Positions 37,501 through 52,500 of a stretch of 64,000 nt of DNA are shown here, piece by piece. The stretch is from the NCBI GenBank assembly GCA_947623455.1, contig OX392527.1, positions 29,256,201 to 29,320,200 of the forward strand, in the 5' to 3' direction. Source of the DNA: Mimachlamys varia. Its lineage: Eukaryota > Mollusca > Bivalvia > Pectinida > Pectinidae. The notes under the pieces are model-generated. The model had not been told where the DNA came from. It saw only the letters and a list, made by a program, of their open reading frames with translations, and ran no database searches. The translations under genes and the position numbers were made by a program. Positions within the stretch are counted from its first letter, which is position 1. Each line of letters opens with the position of its first letter.

Positions 37501-40500
37501 TGGATTTTGCGAGTTAATTGCAGTTTGTTATCGCTATTCATTATTAAATTCCTGGAAGATAGATAACCATATTAAATGGGTCATGAGACTTCTTGTTGCA
37601 TATGGTATATTTGATATTTGTTTGCAGTTCCTTGAATTAAATTCTTGCTGTAAAATAGTTGATTTCATATTTTATTGAAGGAAGTTAATGACCCTGATGA
37701 CTTGCCAGATATCCAACCATGTGACAATGCAGGACTGGAGGTAAGAATACATATTAAATCTTGAATATTTTTGTTTCCCTTATCCATGAGGGGAAATAAT
37801 TTTTACTGTCCTGATTCGAGATGCTCTTGCCATATAGAAGTCATCACTAATCATTTGTTTTTTAACAATATGGCACATCCTTAATTATAAATGACTCCAG
37901 CTGTAAATAGGATGTACAACAATAAAAAAAACAAAAAGCATGTTTTTTAATGCAAAGCTTACTTTCAAAGCTGTGTATTATTGAAGCTTGCAGGTGGTTT
38001 GACCCAATTGTACTAATTTTCACAATGATGACACCTGTAGTCTCACTCTGCCATATCGAGGCTGCCGTCATTACCTGGTATCTACCAGACAAAATTTTCA
38101 CTCGTCTATGTAATTTTATAATATCGCCTTGAGCGGAAGACTGCTTTTTATCCGTTTTACCTGTTAGGAAGAAACCTATCCCTGTTCAAGTCAATGGATA
38201 CTCTATTGTAAGGATAATATGAAGCAATAACTTTTTGTCTTAATATTATTGTTTAAAAATTCTTGCTGTAAAATAGTTGATTTCATATTTTATTGAAGGA
38301 AAAACTGTATGTGATGGTGAAGTCATCTAAAGAACATTTACAGGTAATGTTTGAACAATATCCTTTCATATTATTCCCCTGTTGTTTGAAAATGGCAGGA
38401 CCATATGTTTCCCCTCCGTTTTTATCATCTGTCTGTCACGCACCAGTTTTCCAGACTTTTTTTCGTTGATCACTTTCGAGATAGGTATATTGAACTGAAA
38501 TTTAGACTAAATTTTAGTGGATGTCTTTCCATATTTTCAAGAAAGTAGTTACCACGACTACTTGCACAATTATATACATGTATATAGAAGATCTAACAGA
38601 AGTGTTCATGTAATATCAAAACCAGGAGTGTAATAAATTCAATATTACATGAACACGGGTGTTAGTGCCTTGTTAAAGTTTTCCTCAATACTTCTCTTTA
38701 ATGATACTTTAATGATTTTATTTTCACTAGAATGTGGCAACAGTCAATTGCATTTTTGAAAATAAAATTGACGTCATATTTATCGTTTTTATTGCATGGT
38801 AATATTACATGGGTAATCACTCAGGTGTTCTTTAAAAGATTGACAAATAATTTCCTCTCACAATTTTTGTCAAGAGTTATAATCCTTGCATTAAATGTAG
38901 ACTTAAAAGAATTTTGTCAAGAGTAATAAATATAAGGCAAGAATAATGGATGAAAAAAAATTCTACTAGACGACAAACGGACAATTTATGACAGATAGGC
39001 CTCGTCAGTGCCGGAACATATACGTAGTGGAGGCAGGGTATGGATAAGTGTATAGGTATACATAAAATATATGGGTTTGTGAATATAAGTTAGCCTGTTG
39101 CCTTCAAGACTTTGTATGAAGATAAGAATGGACATGCATGTGATTGAGAAAATTATGTATTCAATTCTTTTCTATTTGTATTACAATGCACTTTGTATAA
39201 GGATATTTGGAATGAAAACTAACATACAATAGAAATACATGAATATTGGCATTTAATATAGATGTTTGTTTTAGAGTGTATTGAAGAATTTTACATTCAT
39301 CTTGGAATTTGAAATCATTTTAACAGATGGTATTCAGGAATTTTGCACTCAGCTTGGATAAGTAAGATTAAGAAACAAGCAAGCTAAAGCACAACATGAT
39401 TGCCCTTGCTTTTTAATTCGTATTTCACTTTTCTAAATTCATATATACATTATTTACCAATATTAATTTCAGTCCTCCTTGACAGATCAACGACCTACAC
39501 CGTCTAGATCTGCAGACGAACAGCAAGCACCATCAACAGACACACGGCAAGCACCATCAACAGACACACGGCAAGCACCATCAACAGACCCACGGCAAGC
39601 ACCATCAACAGTCCCACGGCAAGCACCATCAACAGACACACGGCAAGCACCATCAACAGTCCCACGGCAAGCACCAACAGCGGACCCTAGGCAAGCACCA
39701 TCTTCAGATCTAAGGCAAGCACCGTCAGCAGACCCTAGGCAAGCACCATCAGTAGATCTAAGGCAAGCACCGTCAGCAGACCCTAGGCAAGCACCATCTG
39801 CAGAGCTAAGGCAAGCACCGTCAGCAGACTCTAAGCAAGCACCATCGGTAGATCTATGGCAAGCACCGTCAGCAGACCAAAAACAGGCAACCTCTGTAGA
39901 ACCAAAACCAGGTTGTAGTTCAATGTTGACTTTGGTGAGTTTATAGTTGAACAATTTAATGCTCCAATGCATCATAAAACTTGTAAAAATGGAAGATGCT
40001 GCTCATTTTTGAGGCTAAATAAATTAAAACACCATGTTCAGCAAGTCCTAACATGTTTTTATAAGCAGACATATTGGTAAATGGTCGATTGTAAAATAAA
40101 ATACACAGTGTGATTGTACTTTTAAAAAACTGTACAGTAGATAATTACAATGTATAGTACGTAGTATGTTTGTTGTTTAAGCTCACCTTGGTCGAAGGAC
40201 CAAGTTGAGTTTATGCTATACCTTTGCTACCGTCTGTCCGTCAACTCATCAACAATTGACCGCTGATCGGAATTTGACCAAATTTGGTGAGGCTGACCCC
40301 CCAGGGGCCTGAGGGGTGGGCCCAAAATAGGGTTTAACCGGGACAAAATTGCAACAGAATATATTTTTAGTTTTTTTGAAAGGTTGATACCTATACTTTC
40401 GTAGAAAAAAAGTCCTAAGAAATCTTCCTTTGGGAAACTGTTTTTTTCGCACAAATTAGGGGTCAAGAAATTTAGCATAATTGCTTACTGGGCCAACTTT

Positions 40501-43500
40501 GAAGTGGAATTACTTATCATTAGACAATTGTGATTGTGAAATGAATAGCTATATTTCATAACTAGTTTATGTATAACATAGATTAACTCAAAATACTTTT
40601 ACTGGTATGTCATGTTGACAAAATATTGATCTATCAATATCGTTAAAAATCCTTTTTACTTGACAATAAGTAACTTTTTCACATTTTAGATGCAGAAAAT
40701 ATCATTTAATAATATCCGTAACAAAATAAGTTCATATTTAATCTATAAAATAAGTGCATTTAATTTAATTGTTTAATTAGACTGATGATTCATTTACATA
40801 CAAAAAAAGTTACTACCGTATTTATCCGCCAATAAGCCCATGCCTGGTAATAAGCCCACCCATGTCTTTTGCAGTTCAGTAGAAATCCCAACCAATGTTA
40901 TTTCATTGTCCTGCAATAAGCCCACCCCCTACTTTGAGTCAAAGTTTATATCTTGGCCCCCTGGGCTTATTGCAGGATAAATATGGTAAACATCAAAGTC
41001 GTCAAAATGTCCTGATTTTGCACGTTTTCAAAGTCCATATTGAATGCTTTACATATTTCTTTCACTTTTGATTTAATTATAAGAAAGGCAAATGCTTAAG
41101 TTATTCTTATTTTCATTAAAGTATAAGTACTTCCCATGGGCTTTTTGTTTTCATTATTATGCAAAATTTATGATAATTGCAGAGAATCCAGCATTGAAAT
41201 CATTGATTCGGAGGATGAAGAATTACAAAGAGTTCTTGACGAGAGTCTACGTGAAGCAGTTGAGTAAGTTCCAATGCCCCTGTCATAGTCTGCTTAAATA
41301 TTGCCAATATTTGTATGCTGCTATTATAGATCAGAGTGTAACCATGAAAGGTATTTTTTGAAAACTTGATGTTTGTCATAGGAATAAGGGTTCATGTTTG
41401 ATGGCCAAATGTTCAAAGGTGATATTTAATGGTCACCGTGAACAATTAAGTTGAATAATTTGTTAATGGGTGGGCCAAATTTGATCAAACATTGAACAAG
41501 ATGGTAAGGGGTTCATATTTCTATTAATTGATGGGAATGGCCCTGTTAGGGGAATAAGCAAATCATTTTCCTGCTAACCAAATAATCAAAGTCCGTTCCG
41601 AATGGTCAGTTTGACCACTTGCCTTGTTCGGGAAAGCCTGATAAAAATAGTGCTGATTACATGCCCTGATGCCTCTTCATTATTTAAAAGAAGTAGTTTA
41701 TGCTCTCTGATTTCATTCTACAGAAGTACACATAGTCTACCTTCCAAAGGCATGAAAGCAGTTTTAAAAGACTTGAAAGGCAAAATCAACATGTTTGACA
41801 CACAAGAGATAACCATCAAACGCAGAAATGTCCTTGGAAGTGTTTTCAATGCTCTTAGAAGGTCTTCATTTGATCCAACATGCAAGTTATATGTCAAATT
41901 CAGCGGAGAATTAGGACTGGACCATGGAGGACCAAGAAGGGAGTTATTTAGGTAAATGCCTTTGGAAATCTCTCCATTCCAGAAACTCCCCAAGATAGGT
42001 TTGAACCACTATTAAGTTAAATATTATTAGTTTAATGAAGCAAGCTTGGTGATGGTGGGTTATTCAAATTACTCTGTGTCCGTGGTCCATCCGTAAACAA
42101 TTCTTGTTATCGCTATTTCTCACAAATAACTTAAGGGATCATTCTAAAATTACACATGCAGGTTTCCCTTCGTCCTTAGTGGTGCATATTGCATTTTATT
42201 GTTCTAAGGATAAACAACACATGCTAGGTTTAGTGATGCTGGATTTGACCTATATTTTCTGCTTGAATGATCATGTTTGAGGACTATGTGATGATAAGGT
42301 TAGGAAGAATGGATGAGTCAGTTGTGAAGTAACAATAATACTTCACAACTGCGACTTCTGGCTGGTTCAGAAACATTATAATTACATCTATAAATACTGA
42401 AAGATTAGTCCAGATTAATTATTTTACACAAATTTCCATTTTCAATAATTACTATAGAGCTGCTGATTAATGTATATATATATATGTTTGTTATAACTTT
42501 CATTTCTGAATATAAGTTTTAATTATAATTATCATTCAAAACTATTAGATCGATTGACTATTAATTAATTGGCTTCCTTATGAAATACCAAAGTTACTAC
42601 TTTATATTTTAATATACATTTTTGCCACTTGTGTAATTAGGAATATGGAGAGGGCTTATATAGGCTGTGCCTGTTGCCCAATCCCATTGACAATTCATCA
42701 TCAAATGTCAATAAAATTTGTTGAAATGAAAGTAACAATAAGTCCTACAATAATCCAACTAAATTACATATGGCTGATCTATCCAAGGATACACATCACA
42801 TTCTAGGGTTTGGATATATATACTTGACATTGGAAAGTTTACTTCTTTTTGTTTATTTCAAAATCTGCATGTTTTTACTGGCCACTTTAAAAGAGTTATG
42901 TAGAGGTTTATTGAACATTATTACTTGACATTTTTCGTGAATATTCATGATATTGTATAGTTATAGTGTATACTACACAGCAAATATAAATTACGAATTA
43001 TATGTGTACAGGCAAGCATTGGGTAGCTTTGACACCATCTCTGGTTTCAAGAGCACTTACCCATGCAACTTGGACATGAATTTACATACCGGTAGCTCTG
43101 TGGTGAAGTGAGATATTGATATCTAACAACTGAAAACTTTCCTATTTCATTACACAACACATTGACATTGTGTTTTTTAAGTATAATACCAGATTTCTTT
43201 TAGAAATGTGATTAGGGGTCAACAAATTGAAATTGAACACAGTATTGGTATGTGTTACTCCAGTGTAATTCCACAATTTCACATATTATTGAGTTTTGGA
43301 AAATATCTGGAGTTCGAGTCATAAGATATGAATCTAAAAAATTTCAAAATTACCAGTATTTGATTCCTATCAAGTTGCATACTTACCTAATACAATATAC
43401 TGATCATCATTTGACAGTTACATTGATTGAATTAATATGAACGTTTTGGTGCAGTGAAAGTAATGAATGAAACTTAACAATTCTGTCCTTAAGCAGCAAT

Positions 43501-46500
43501 TGAGTGATAGCTGTTAGAATTCCCAGAGATCTTATTGAGCTTTTGCAGTGTTCAAGAACTTGCCTTTGTTTATGTTTTTGCTTGCAGCTAATTTCACTTT
43601 CTAGAAATTTACTATGAAGTTGGGTTTGTAATTAATTATGTACCACATACTTGTAGTATAGTTTTATATAATCATTTTATTGTGTAACTGACATATGACA
43701 TACTTGATCATTTAGAACATCATTTTCACTTTAATATTTTTGTATAGATTAGCAATTAGAGAACTAGCTACCAGCAGCCTTTTTGAAGGGGGAGCAAAGA
43801 GCAAAGTATTCAGCCATAATCTGCAGAAACTTGAGGAAGGGCATTATGGTTTTGCTGGAGAATTAGTTGGCATCAGTCTTGCAAATGATGGACCAGGGAT
43901 CTGCCTTTGCGAGGAATTGTTTGCATGTATGACAGGAGTAGCTGAAATTGTGTTGACTGACATATCGATAGTCCCAGATGCAGACAACAGAGAGGTCCTA
44001 CAGGAAGTAAGTTCATATAATTGTCACTGGTCAAGTTCTCGGATTAGAGCCATAATAAAGGGTCAAATTTTCAAGGTTTATTTTTTCAAAGCTTCTTCTT
44101 TAAAACAAATTGAACAGTTTAGTGGATTTCAAATAATTTTGACATGAACATCTAGTAGGGACATGTATTTAACACCAATGTACTCACAACCTGGGGTCAA
44201 AATATTTTACTGCTAAATGTTTGATAGTTTATGTTGCGCGATATCCTTCAGGAAAGACTTCTGGATTGAAGAATGTACATGTATATGAATTTGATCTGTA
44301 GACATAAAATAAATGCAGACATGCGAAGTTTCAACTATTTATAAAAAATGGTCATTTAATTGTTGCTCAAGGTATTCTGGGACCTAAAATACAAGCAGTT
44401 GTACTGCTCATGTGAACTGAGTTTTATGTTTTGTGAAAATACATCCATTCATACCTATATTTATTTAAGTTAATATACTTTGTAAGGTAAAATTAAAATA
44501 TTGCATTTACATTGATACCTCACCAAGCCCTGAAGATGATGTATATTCTGTTGTTTGTTTTTCCTAAGCTAAAGAACATTGCAACAATGGATGAGAGGGA
44601 TACTTTTTTGGCTAAACGAGGAGATTGGTTAGTTGACCAAGGCTTTCAAGGAGCATGGAATTTGGGGATAGGAGAGGTTGAAAAGGCAAAGGCTATAGGC
44701 TTTCTTGTGAAGCAGCAGATATACTACAGGTGAAATAATATCAATAAGTATATATACTTAAGTCCCTGGGATAATAAATTCTAACATGCCTAGAGAACAA
44801 ATAATAGCAATACTACTTTTTCTAAACAACTGTCTTAACGATGTCGTTTATAATACTAGTTATGACATTCGGGTGGTCATTAATTTTCCAAAATGTGTTA
44901 CGTCTGTACTGATCTTCAAAAAAGTGTCACCAATGGAGCGTTCTAAATTAATTAAGAAATGATTTAATTTATACTTCAAATTTTTGGGCTGTTGTGGAAA
45001 TGTGACAATAACTTCATCAGCATAAGAAATAATGAAAATCCCTTAATCATTGGTTTTGTATTTAACATCACTTTATCACACTGTTCATCAGTCTGACCTT
45101 CTTTTGTGAGCATTACTTACTGGTTTGAGTGTATTCAATTGGTAACTTTTTCATTTATTTGAGACAAATTTCTAAATTTCAAATGGGTTATGTTGGTGAA
45201 CTTGAAGAATAGAATTGCTTTTTGAACAATTAAACACATCTACAATCTGTAAATAACATGCCAATGTTATTTTGACCAAAAAAAAGTAATTTTGAGTTAC
45301 ATCCCTTTTTGTTTTATGTAGGATATTGTATGATCTATTATTGTACATTTCCATTCCAGAACTTCAGCTGAAGTCAACCAGTTCTGTTCAGGTATGAACA
45401 AGGTCTGTGGTTTGTGGGATTTGATCAAGAAAGATCCAAGTTCTTGGAAGACTGTTTTTTGCGAGACAAGAATTGTTACCAAAGCCTTTTTTCTTGAAGA
45501 AATTCAGGTTGTATACAGTGCAGAAGGAAGCAATAGGCGGATGAAGGAGGATGACACCATATATTCCTGGGAAATCTTTCTGCAAGACATAGAAGGTATA
45601 ATTGAGCCCCGAATCAGAGATACAGGTGCCCTTAGTAATCAGGTTGTAAATTTGATTTTGATAAATATTTTATTACAATGTTATGAAATAATCAAAAAAT
45701 AAAAATCAACTAACCAAACCTCAAAGTCAATAGTCAAAGGTCAAGGTCATATTTTACCATTTTTTCCTGGTAAACATTTTGTTATATAAACATTATGAAG
45801 GAATATTGGTCGAAAAATAAAAGGAAAATAGATGTCAACTGGCCAAACCTCAAGGTCACTAGGTCAAAGGTCAAATTTTACCATTTTTTCCTGGTATAAA
45901 ACACTTTGTTATAGTTCTGACAGTTATTTTTTTTTTATTTTAACCAACTTTAATAATGTTAAACATTATTTATTAAAGTTGGTTAAAATAAAAAAAAATA
46001 ACTGACCAAACCTCAGTCATCAGATGAAAGGTCAAGGCCAAATTTTACATTCATCAACTACATAACATTGTTATAAAATTTTAGTTTAAAAATATTTCTT
46101 CTTTTTAAACCATAATCTTCCAAGTATAGTTGAGCATTAATCCTCACAATCATTATTTTGTTTCCATTTCAGAAAAGGCAGTTGACATTACCTTCGGTGA
46201 TCTTCTTGGCTTCATTACAGGAGCAGATGAAATTCCACCAGCCGGATTCTCAACAAAAATTTACCTTGAATTTTATGATTTGGAGCCTCCTGAATTAAGG
46301 TTACCACATGCTTCAACATGTGCTTTAACTTTGCACATTCCAAGGGCTTGTGAAGTGGATCAGTTACAGCGACTTATGTTGACAGCTGTGAAAGAATGCC
46401 AGGGATTTGGAAAATGTTAATCATGTTACGTGAAACTGTACAGTTAGTACACATCTTTTAATGAAAACTGTTTTAATTATACATTTTAGCTCACCTAACC

Positions 46501-49500
46501 CCAAGGTTCAAGTGAGCTCATGCCACACCTTGAAATCCGTCATTTATCCAGTGTCAACATTTTACCTCATAACTGGGAAACCTTGGGCATGAAAACCCAC
46601 CAAGGTGGTTAATGACCAACTCGCTTTCATCATACATGGTCAAATATGTATAAACATTAAATGACTACTACCCAATTCTAGCAAACAGTCCATCCAAAAT
46701 TATACTGAGCAAGTGGCAATCTGGGATGAAGGGCTATAGAGAATGTCCAAATGAATGTTCAAATCTTTTGGTAATTCAAAAGTCCTCAGGTTATGAAATT
46801 ACAAATGCAAGTGTGAGATCAATACCAGATGAACAAGTCAGAACTATTTTGCCTCTTGTATGTGTAATCGGCATTATTTGTGGTAGTACAATTGGTAGGC
46901 TTTAAAAAATATTTCTATGTTGCAATTTGTTATGAATTGAGCATTGTTATTTTATAATTTCATGTAGCACATCCAGTAATGAGCAGTAATGAGATATTTT
47001 TTGGTGATTATCGTTATTGCAAATTTGCAAAGGCAATAATGTTAGAACTGTTTTGAGCATGCTGAACTGCATATGTTATTTGTGTTTGTGAAATTAAGTT
47101 CAAAGGGCACTGATGGAGCCAGACCAAGGCCAAAATCCATGCATGTCTGTAAAATTGTTTGAATATTTGTAATAAGTAACAATAAAAGCTTTCTGACTCG
47201 TCAATTTTCTTCGATTTATTACTTTACCTGGTCCACAAAGGGCTAAATGAGCTTATGCTCTCATACAGTATCTGTTCTCTTGTAGATGGACATTTCATTT
47301 AAATGACTTTTTCCACAGCAAAGGTATACATTACCATTCTGTACATTTAAAGGGGCATGCCGCGAAAGCAAACTTTTTTCAATTTTTTATTCTAAATACT
47401 ACATACATATATCAAGTGGGTATTCTTATGGACTATGGCGATCTGATTTTGCCCATATGTATTCATATAAAACGAATGCTTTCATAATAGTTAGCGGAAT
47501 TTCTACCTGTCTGACCAGACGTTTTGCTCCACCACTGTCACGCTAAGTGATCAGCGCTATGTTTATCAGGCTTTCCCGAACAATACGAGTGGTCAAACTG
47601 ACCGTTCGGGCGGACTTTGATTATTCGGTTAGTAGGAAAATAAAATTGATAGTGTAAACAGCATGAACATTCAAGAACTGAAATTTTGACTTTCGCGGGA
47701 TGCCCCTTTAACAAAATTACTAATATTCAACAGATATAAAACTACATGTACAAAATTAATATTCCGAGTCCAAAGTGCTTGAGCAACTAAACTTTGACCA
47801 AATGCATATATATCAGGACTAGTGGATTTTATGATACGGTGACTTATCAGCATCTGTTGCCACTAAATTTAGATAGTGAATAATGGGCACTTGATGCGTT
47901 ATTAATTATCAATTATTTAGATCAGAAACATGATTATGTCAAGAGGACAGCATTGGCCAAATGTACTAAAACAACAAGAGGCCCATGGGCTTTAACAGCC
48001 ATCTGACATCTACATACAAACCTACTGGCCAAATTACATTACCCTGGACCTTTCAGCTAGTGAGAAGATTGTTCAAGGTTTTTACATGTTTGCCGTGGTG
48101 ACCTTGAAAGTGGGTCAAGGTCATTCATATGAGGAAACTTTGTAGCACTGTGTCCAAGGTACGTACTACCCAAATATCAGTACCCAATGTCTTCAGGTAA
48201 TTGAGAAGAAGATTGTTAAAAGTTCATTTAACATTTGACCCCAGTGACCTTGATACTAGGTCAAGGTCAATTGTGTGAGGCAACTTTGTAGCACTCCATC
48301 CCAGGTACCCACTGAGCAAATATCAGCACCTGGGCCTTTCAGAGTGAGAAGATTAAGGAATATTTACATAATTGACCTCTTTGACCTTGAAGTAGGTCAA
48401 GGTCAATCATATGAGAAAACTTTGTAGCAATCCATCACAGGTACATACTGGCCAAATATCATTACCCTGAACCTTTTGGTTAGTGAGGAGAAGATTGTTA
48501 AAGGTTTTTACATATTTGACCCCTGTGACCTTGAAAGTATGTCAAGGTCATTCATATGAGGAAACTTTGTAGCACTCCATCCCAGGTACCTACTGGCCAA
48601 ATATAAGCACCCAGGGCCTTTTGGTTATTGAGAGGAAGATTGTTCAAGGAAAAGTTTACGAATGGCACGAAGCACGATGACAATAGGTCATCCTGACCCT
48701 TTGCGTCAGATGACCTAAAAAGTCCATTTGTGCAATCATTATAGTCCAGTGGTTCTGTAAATTAGCAATTTACAGGAAAACATGCTGTAGACAATAGACA
48801 CAACACCACGACTGGAGGCTAACCACACAGATGCATAATATGCCCGTTACAGTGTTAAAATACCAATGACTTAAATTCCAAAAGATGTCGCAACAAGAGG
48901 CCCAATGGGTCTGCATTGCATTATACACTTTACAATCCGTAACCCAAAATGTGTCGAGGTAAAATTTATTTGACATGTGACCTTCAAAGCAGGTCGAGGT
49001 CTGCGTCGTGATCCTACACCCAAAGGTTCTTCAGAAGTCATTTGAAAGTTTTTATCTTTTTGACCTCTGTGACTTTCCATATAGTATAGGTCAAGGTCCT
49101 TTTCGTTTGAGAACCTTGTTGGGCTTTATCAAAGGTAGCTACTGCCATGGCCAAATATGATCCTACACCAAAAGGTAGTTTAAGAACACAACTTTATGTT
49201 ATGGTGATTAAGCCTGCCAGGTTTGAAAAAGATTGATTGATAACTGGAAGGAGATCTGTGGACAAGATCAACACATGAAAACAAGGGGTAGCAACTCTTC
49301 CAAGTAAGTCAAATAAAAATGTTACAGGTCGAATTGTTCATCAATACTGATTAATATGGTATATGTTTCATATGCATGTATATAACAGTAAAACGTGACA
49401 TGGCAAAGACCAACATATAGGTCACAGATCAAATTCTCCATGTATACATTTCATTTGCACATCTTATAACAGTAGTGAGTTATGCCAAAGGTCAACATAT

Positions 49501-52500
49501 AGGTCACAGGTCAAATTGTCCATCTATACTGATCAAAATGGTATATGTTTAATCACGACGCACGCACAACGAACGAAACCCTATTACATTAGCTCAACTG
49601 AGCTAAAAAAAAGGGTTTGTTGAAAGTTGAAACTGGGAGATCTCTGGACGAACGAAAGTTTTCCTCCGGTTGAACGGACGGACAGATAACGCCATATATT
49701 TACAAGTATTTTTTTGACAGGCGTATGAAAACACCATTAAGGTTTCAGTACACATGCATGTAACAGGCATACCAGTACTTCAGAAAAACAGTACAGATAT
49801 AATATATATTACCGTAATTGTAATTTGTCCATTCTATACACATGTACTAAAAACACTTGATTTTTTTTTTATAACTTGTGCCATATTCCAATTTTGAACA
49901 ATATTTTAATGAAGAGAGAATAAAACAAAGACAGTTTCGTAATTTTCTTCTGATAAAATGTTTTGTTCAATACTGTGGTGGTGTCAGCATGAATTGTCCA
50001 ATTCACTGTAATACTGTAAATAAGAGATATAGTTTACATGTTTAAGAGAGACTGAATATACTGTCTAACTGCAATATAAATATCAACACCATAATCTTCA
50101 CTGTATTCTACTGGATCAAAGTGAGCTTGCAAAGCATTTATCAGGGTTTCTTGATCCACTTGAACATCTGGAATTACAATTGGATTTGAATTATCTTGGT
50201 TCTCTGTATATGGAAGCTCCTCAAAATCAATTCCGTACATAACATCATCAATGTCTTGATTCATCATCCCACTTACAGCTGTTATGTCCAACCCATTTCC
50301 CTGAATCATTCCATTTGTCCATATCTTGTGAGGTGACCAGTTGTGCTCACTTCTGATACCATGGCGATTGTATGCCTCGCTAAACTCTTTTAGTGAATGA
50401 TTTATACGAGGCAAAAATACATAATGTAAGCAGAAAATGTCAGTTTCATTGTCAGTATCCAACAACTCCAGGTTCTCCAAGTGATAAAATAGGGCATAAT
50501 AAGTCTGAATCACTGCATAGTATACATCACGCCAAAGTCGTTCTATTCTGCTATTATGAACGGATCTTCCAGCTATAAAGCTTCCCCTATTAGTACCTCG
50601 GAAATCTTCCATGAAATGTGCAACATCAACATTTTCACTGCCTTTGTCTCCTCTTACTCTTGATGGAATTCCATATTCATTAGTTGCATCCAAAAAGAGC
50701 TTTAAAACAGTGGCTGCTCTATTATTGTAAGAACACTTCAGATAAACAATCAACCTGCTAAAACCATCAATTGCTCCATGTGTTACCATTCTCCATCGAA
50801 TGAGTGCATGATGCCCATCCATATGCCACAAACTATTTGGTCCCGGTACACTGTATGATCTTCTTTTTGCTACAAGCCCCCATCTTAAGACTGAACTTGC
50901 AGGGTCAATTGTGCGAAGGGCTTGTCTAACCCGTTTTTGCTGCACATGAATGTCTTTGGCACGCAGATGACCTATCATCATGGTGATTCCACAGTGAGGG
51001 TGATTATGATATATGCTGTGGATTTCTCTGAGCAACTGTTCATCATCTAAATCAGAGTATCGAGTCATAGTAACATTACTTTCCTTCAATCTTCTCCAAA
51101 GTGTGGTTTTACTAATCAAAAACATATTTGATATATCTATCAGTGTGAATCCTTGAGAATACAAGAAGACAGTTTTTTCCATTTCTATCTGAATATAAGG
51201 TCTCCCTGGTCCATTAGAATAAACATTTGATGTGCTCAAACTTGCAAGTGAAGTGGTCAAAGTACTACCAATGCGTATGCAAATTTCATCCCATGTAGAT
51301 TGAAGACAATGGAAAACAAGCAGCAATGTTTGTATAGAATGCAGCACACTATTACTTTCTTGATGGGTCTCCCTAAAATACGCCATAGGAGAAAATACGC
51401 CATAGGTACGCCATAGGATATTTTCGGCGCCATAGATAAATGAACGTAATATATCTTCAAAATACATAATTATATTCCTTGATTGGTGCATATTACACCA
51501 TCTGGTGAAGTTTCATTGAAAAAAAATGTGTACTTTGTACCAAAAAAACGATCTTATATCGGAGGCTCTCAGACACTAAAATACGCCATAGGAATCTAGT
51601 CAAGCAAGTGTTAAATATCACTGTTTTATGCAACAAATAACTGATTAACTACAGTTATATATGTCATTTGAAAGTTATGGTTAAGTTTAACTGTTAAAAA
51701 AATGTGCACTTTGTAAGAAAATCGGTAAAATTACCGTGACGTGAAAGTCCGAATCAAGGGGCGTAACTCTAATTATACGCCATACTCGCTCTCTCTTTAT
51801 ATACTATTGGTAATCCTATGGCGTATTGAAGACTATATATTTCCTATATTGATATTTATTTTGTTCATTAATACACTCAAGCATTATATTAAGTACTGAA
51901 AAATATATATACCTAAAAAGCACAACAAAAACTTTCTATTTGATACCATTTTCTATGTTATATTAAGACTATGTATTTTTGATATTAATATATTTTTTTA
52001 TTCATTTATTTACAAAAACATTATTTTTGTTACTTAATATATATGATATAAATACATGTATGCATACATAAAAAACACAACAAAAACTTACATTTTATAC
52101 AATTTTATTAATATTTTTTTCATAAAAAAGTATTCACACGCAGTAATTAACATGAACATATATCGTAAAACATTATGTATAATTTTGCAAATAATTAATA
52201 TTCATCAAATTCACTATATTGAAAATTCCATTGATATTTTATATCATCCAGGTACATATTTTAGATAATAGAAATTATATTATCTAGCATTCACAAATAT
52301 AAATCCTGGAATAAAAATAGTATTTTCATGAATATAATAAAAATACATAATGTAAATTTGTAAATTGTAAATGAATGGAAAAAATGGAAAAATTTCACTG
52401 AAACTTCCTGATAATGTCATAAGCTGATATATATCACACTATCAAATTTTACGTCTTATAATAGTATTCTTCACGTATGTTTATTACTGTTTCTTTCCTT

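Noticed and set aside
39487..39975. 162-codon minus-strand frame
   Set aside because: Antisense of the HECT-gene VNTR; its openness is due to the 24-bp period.
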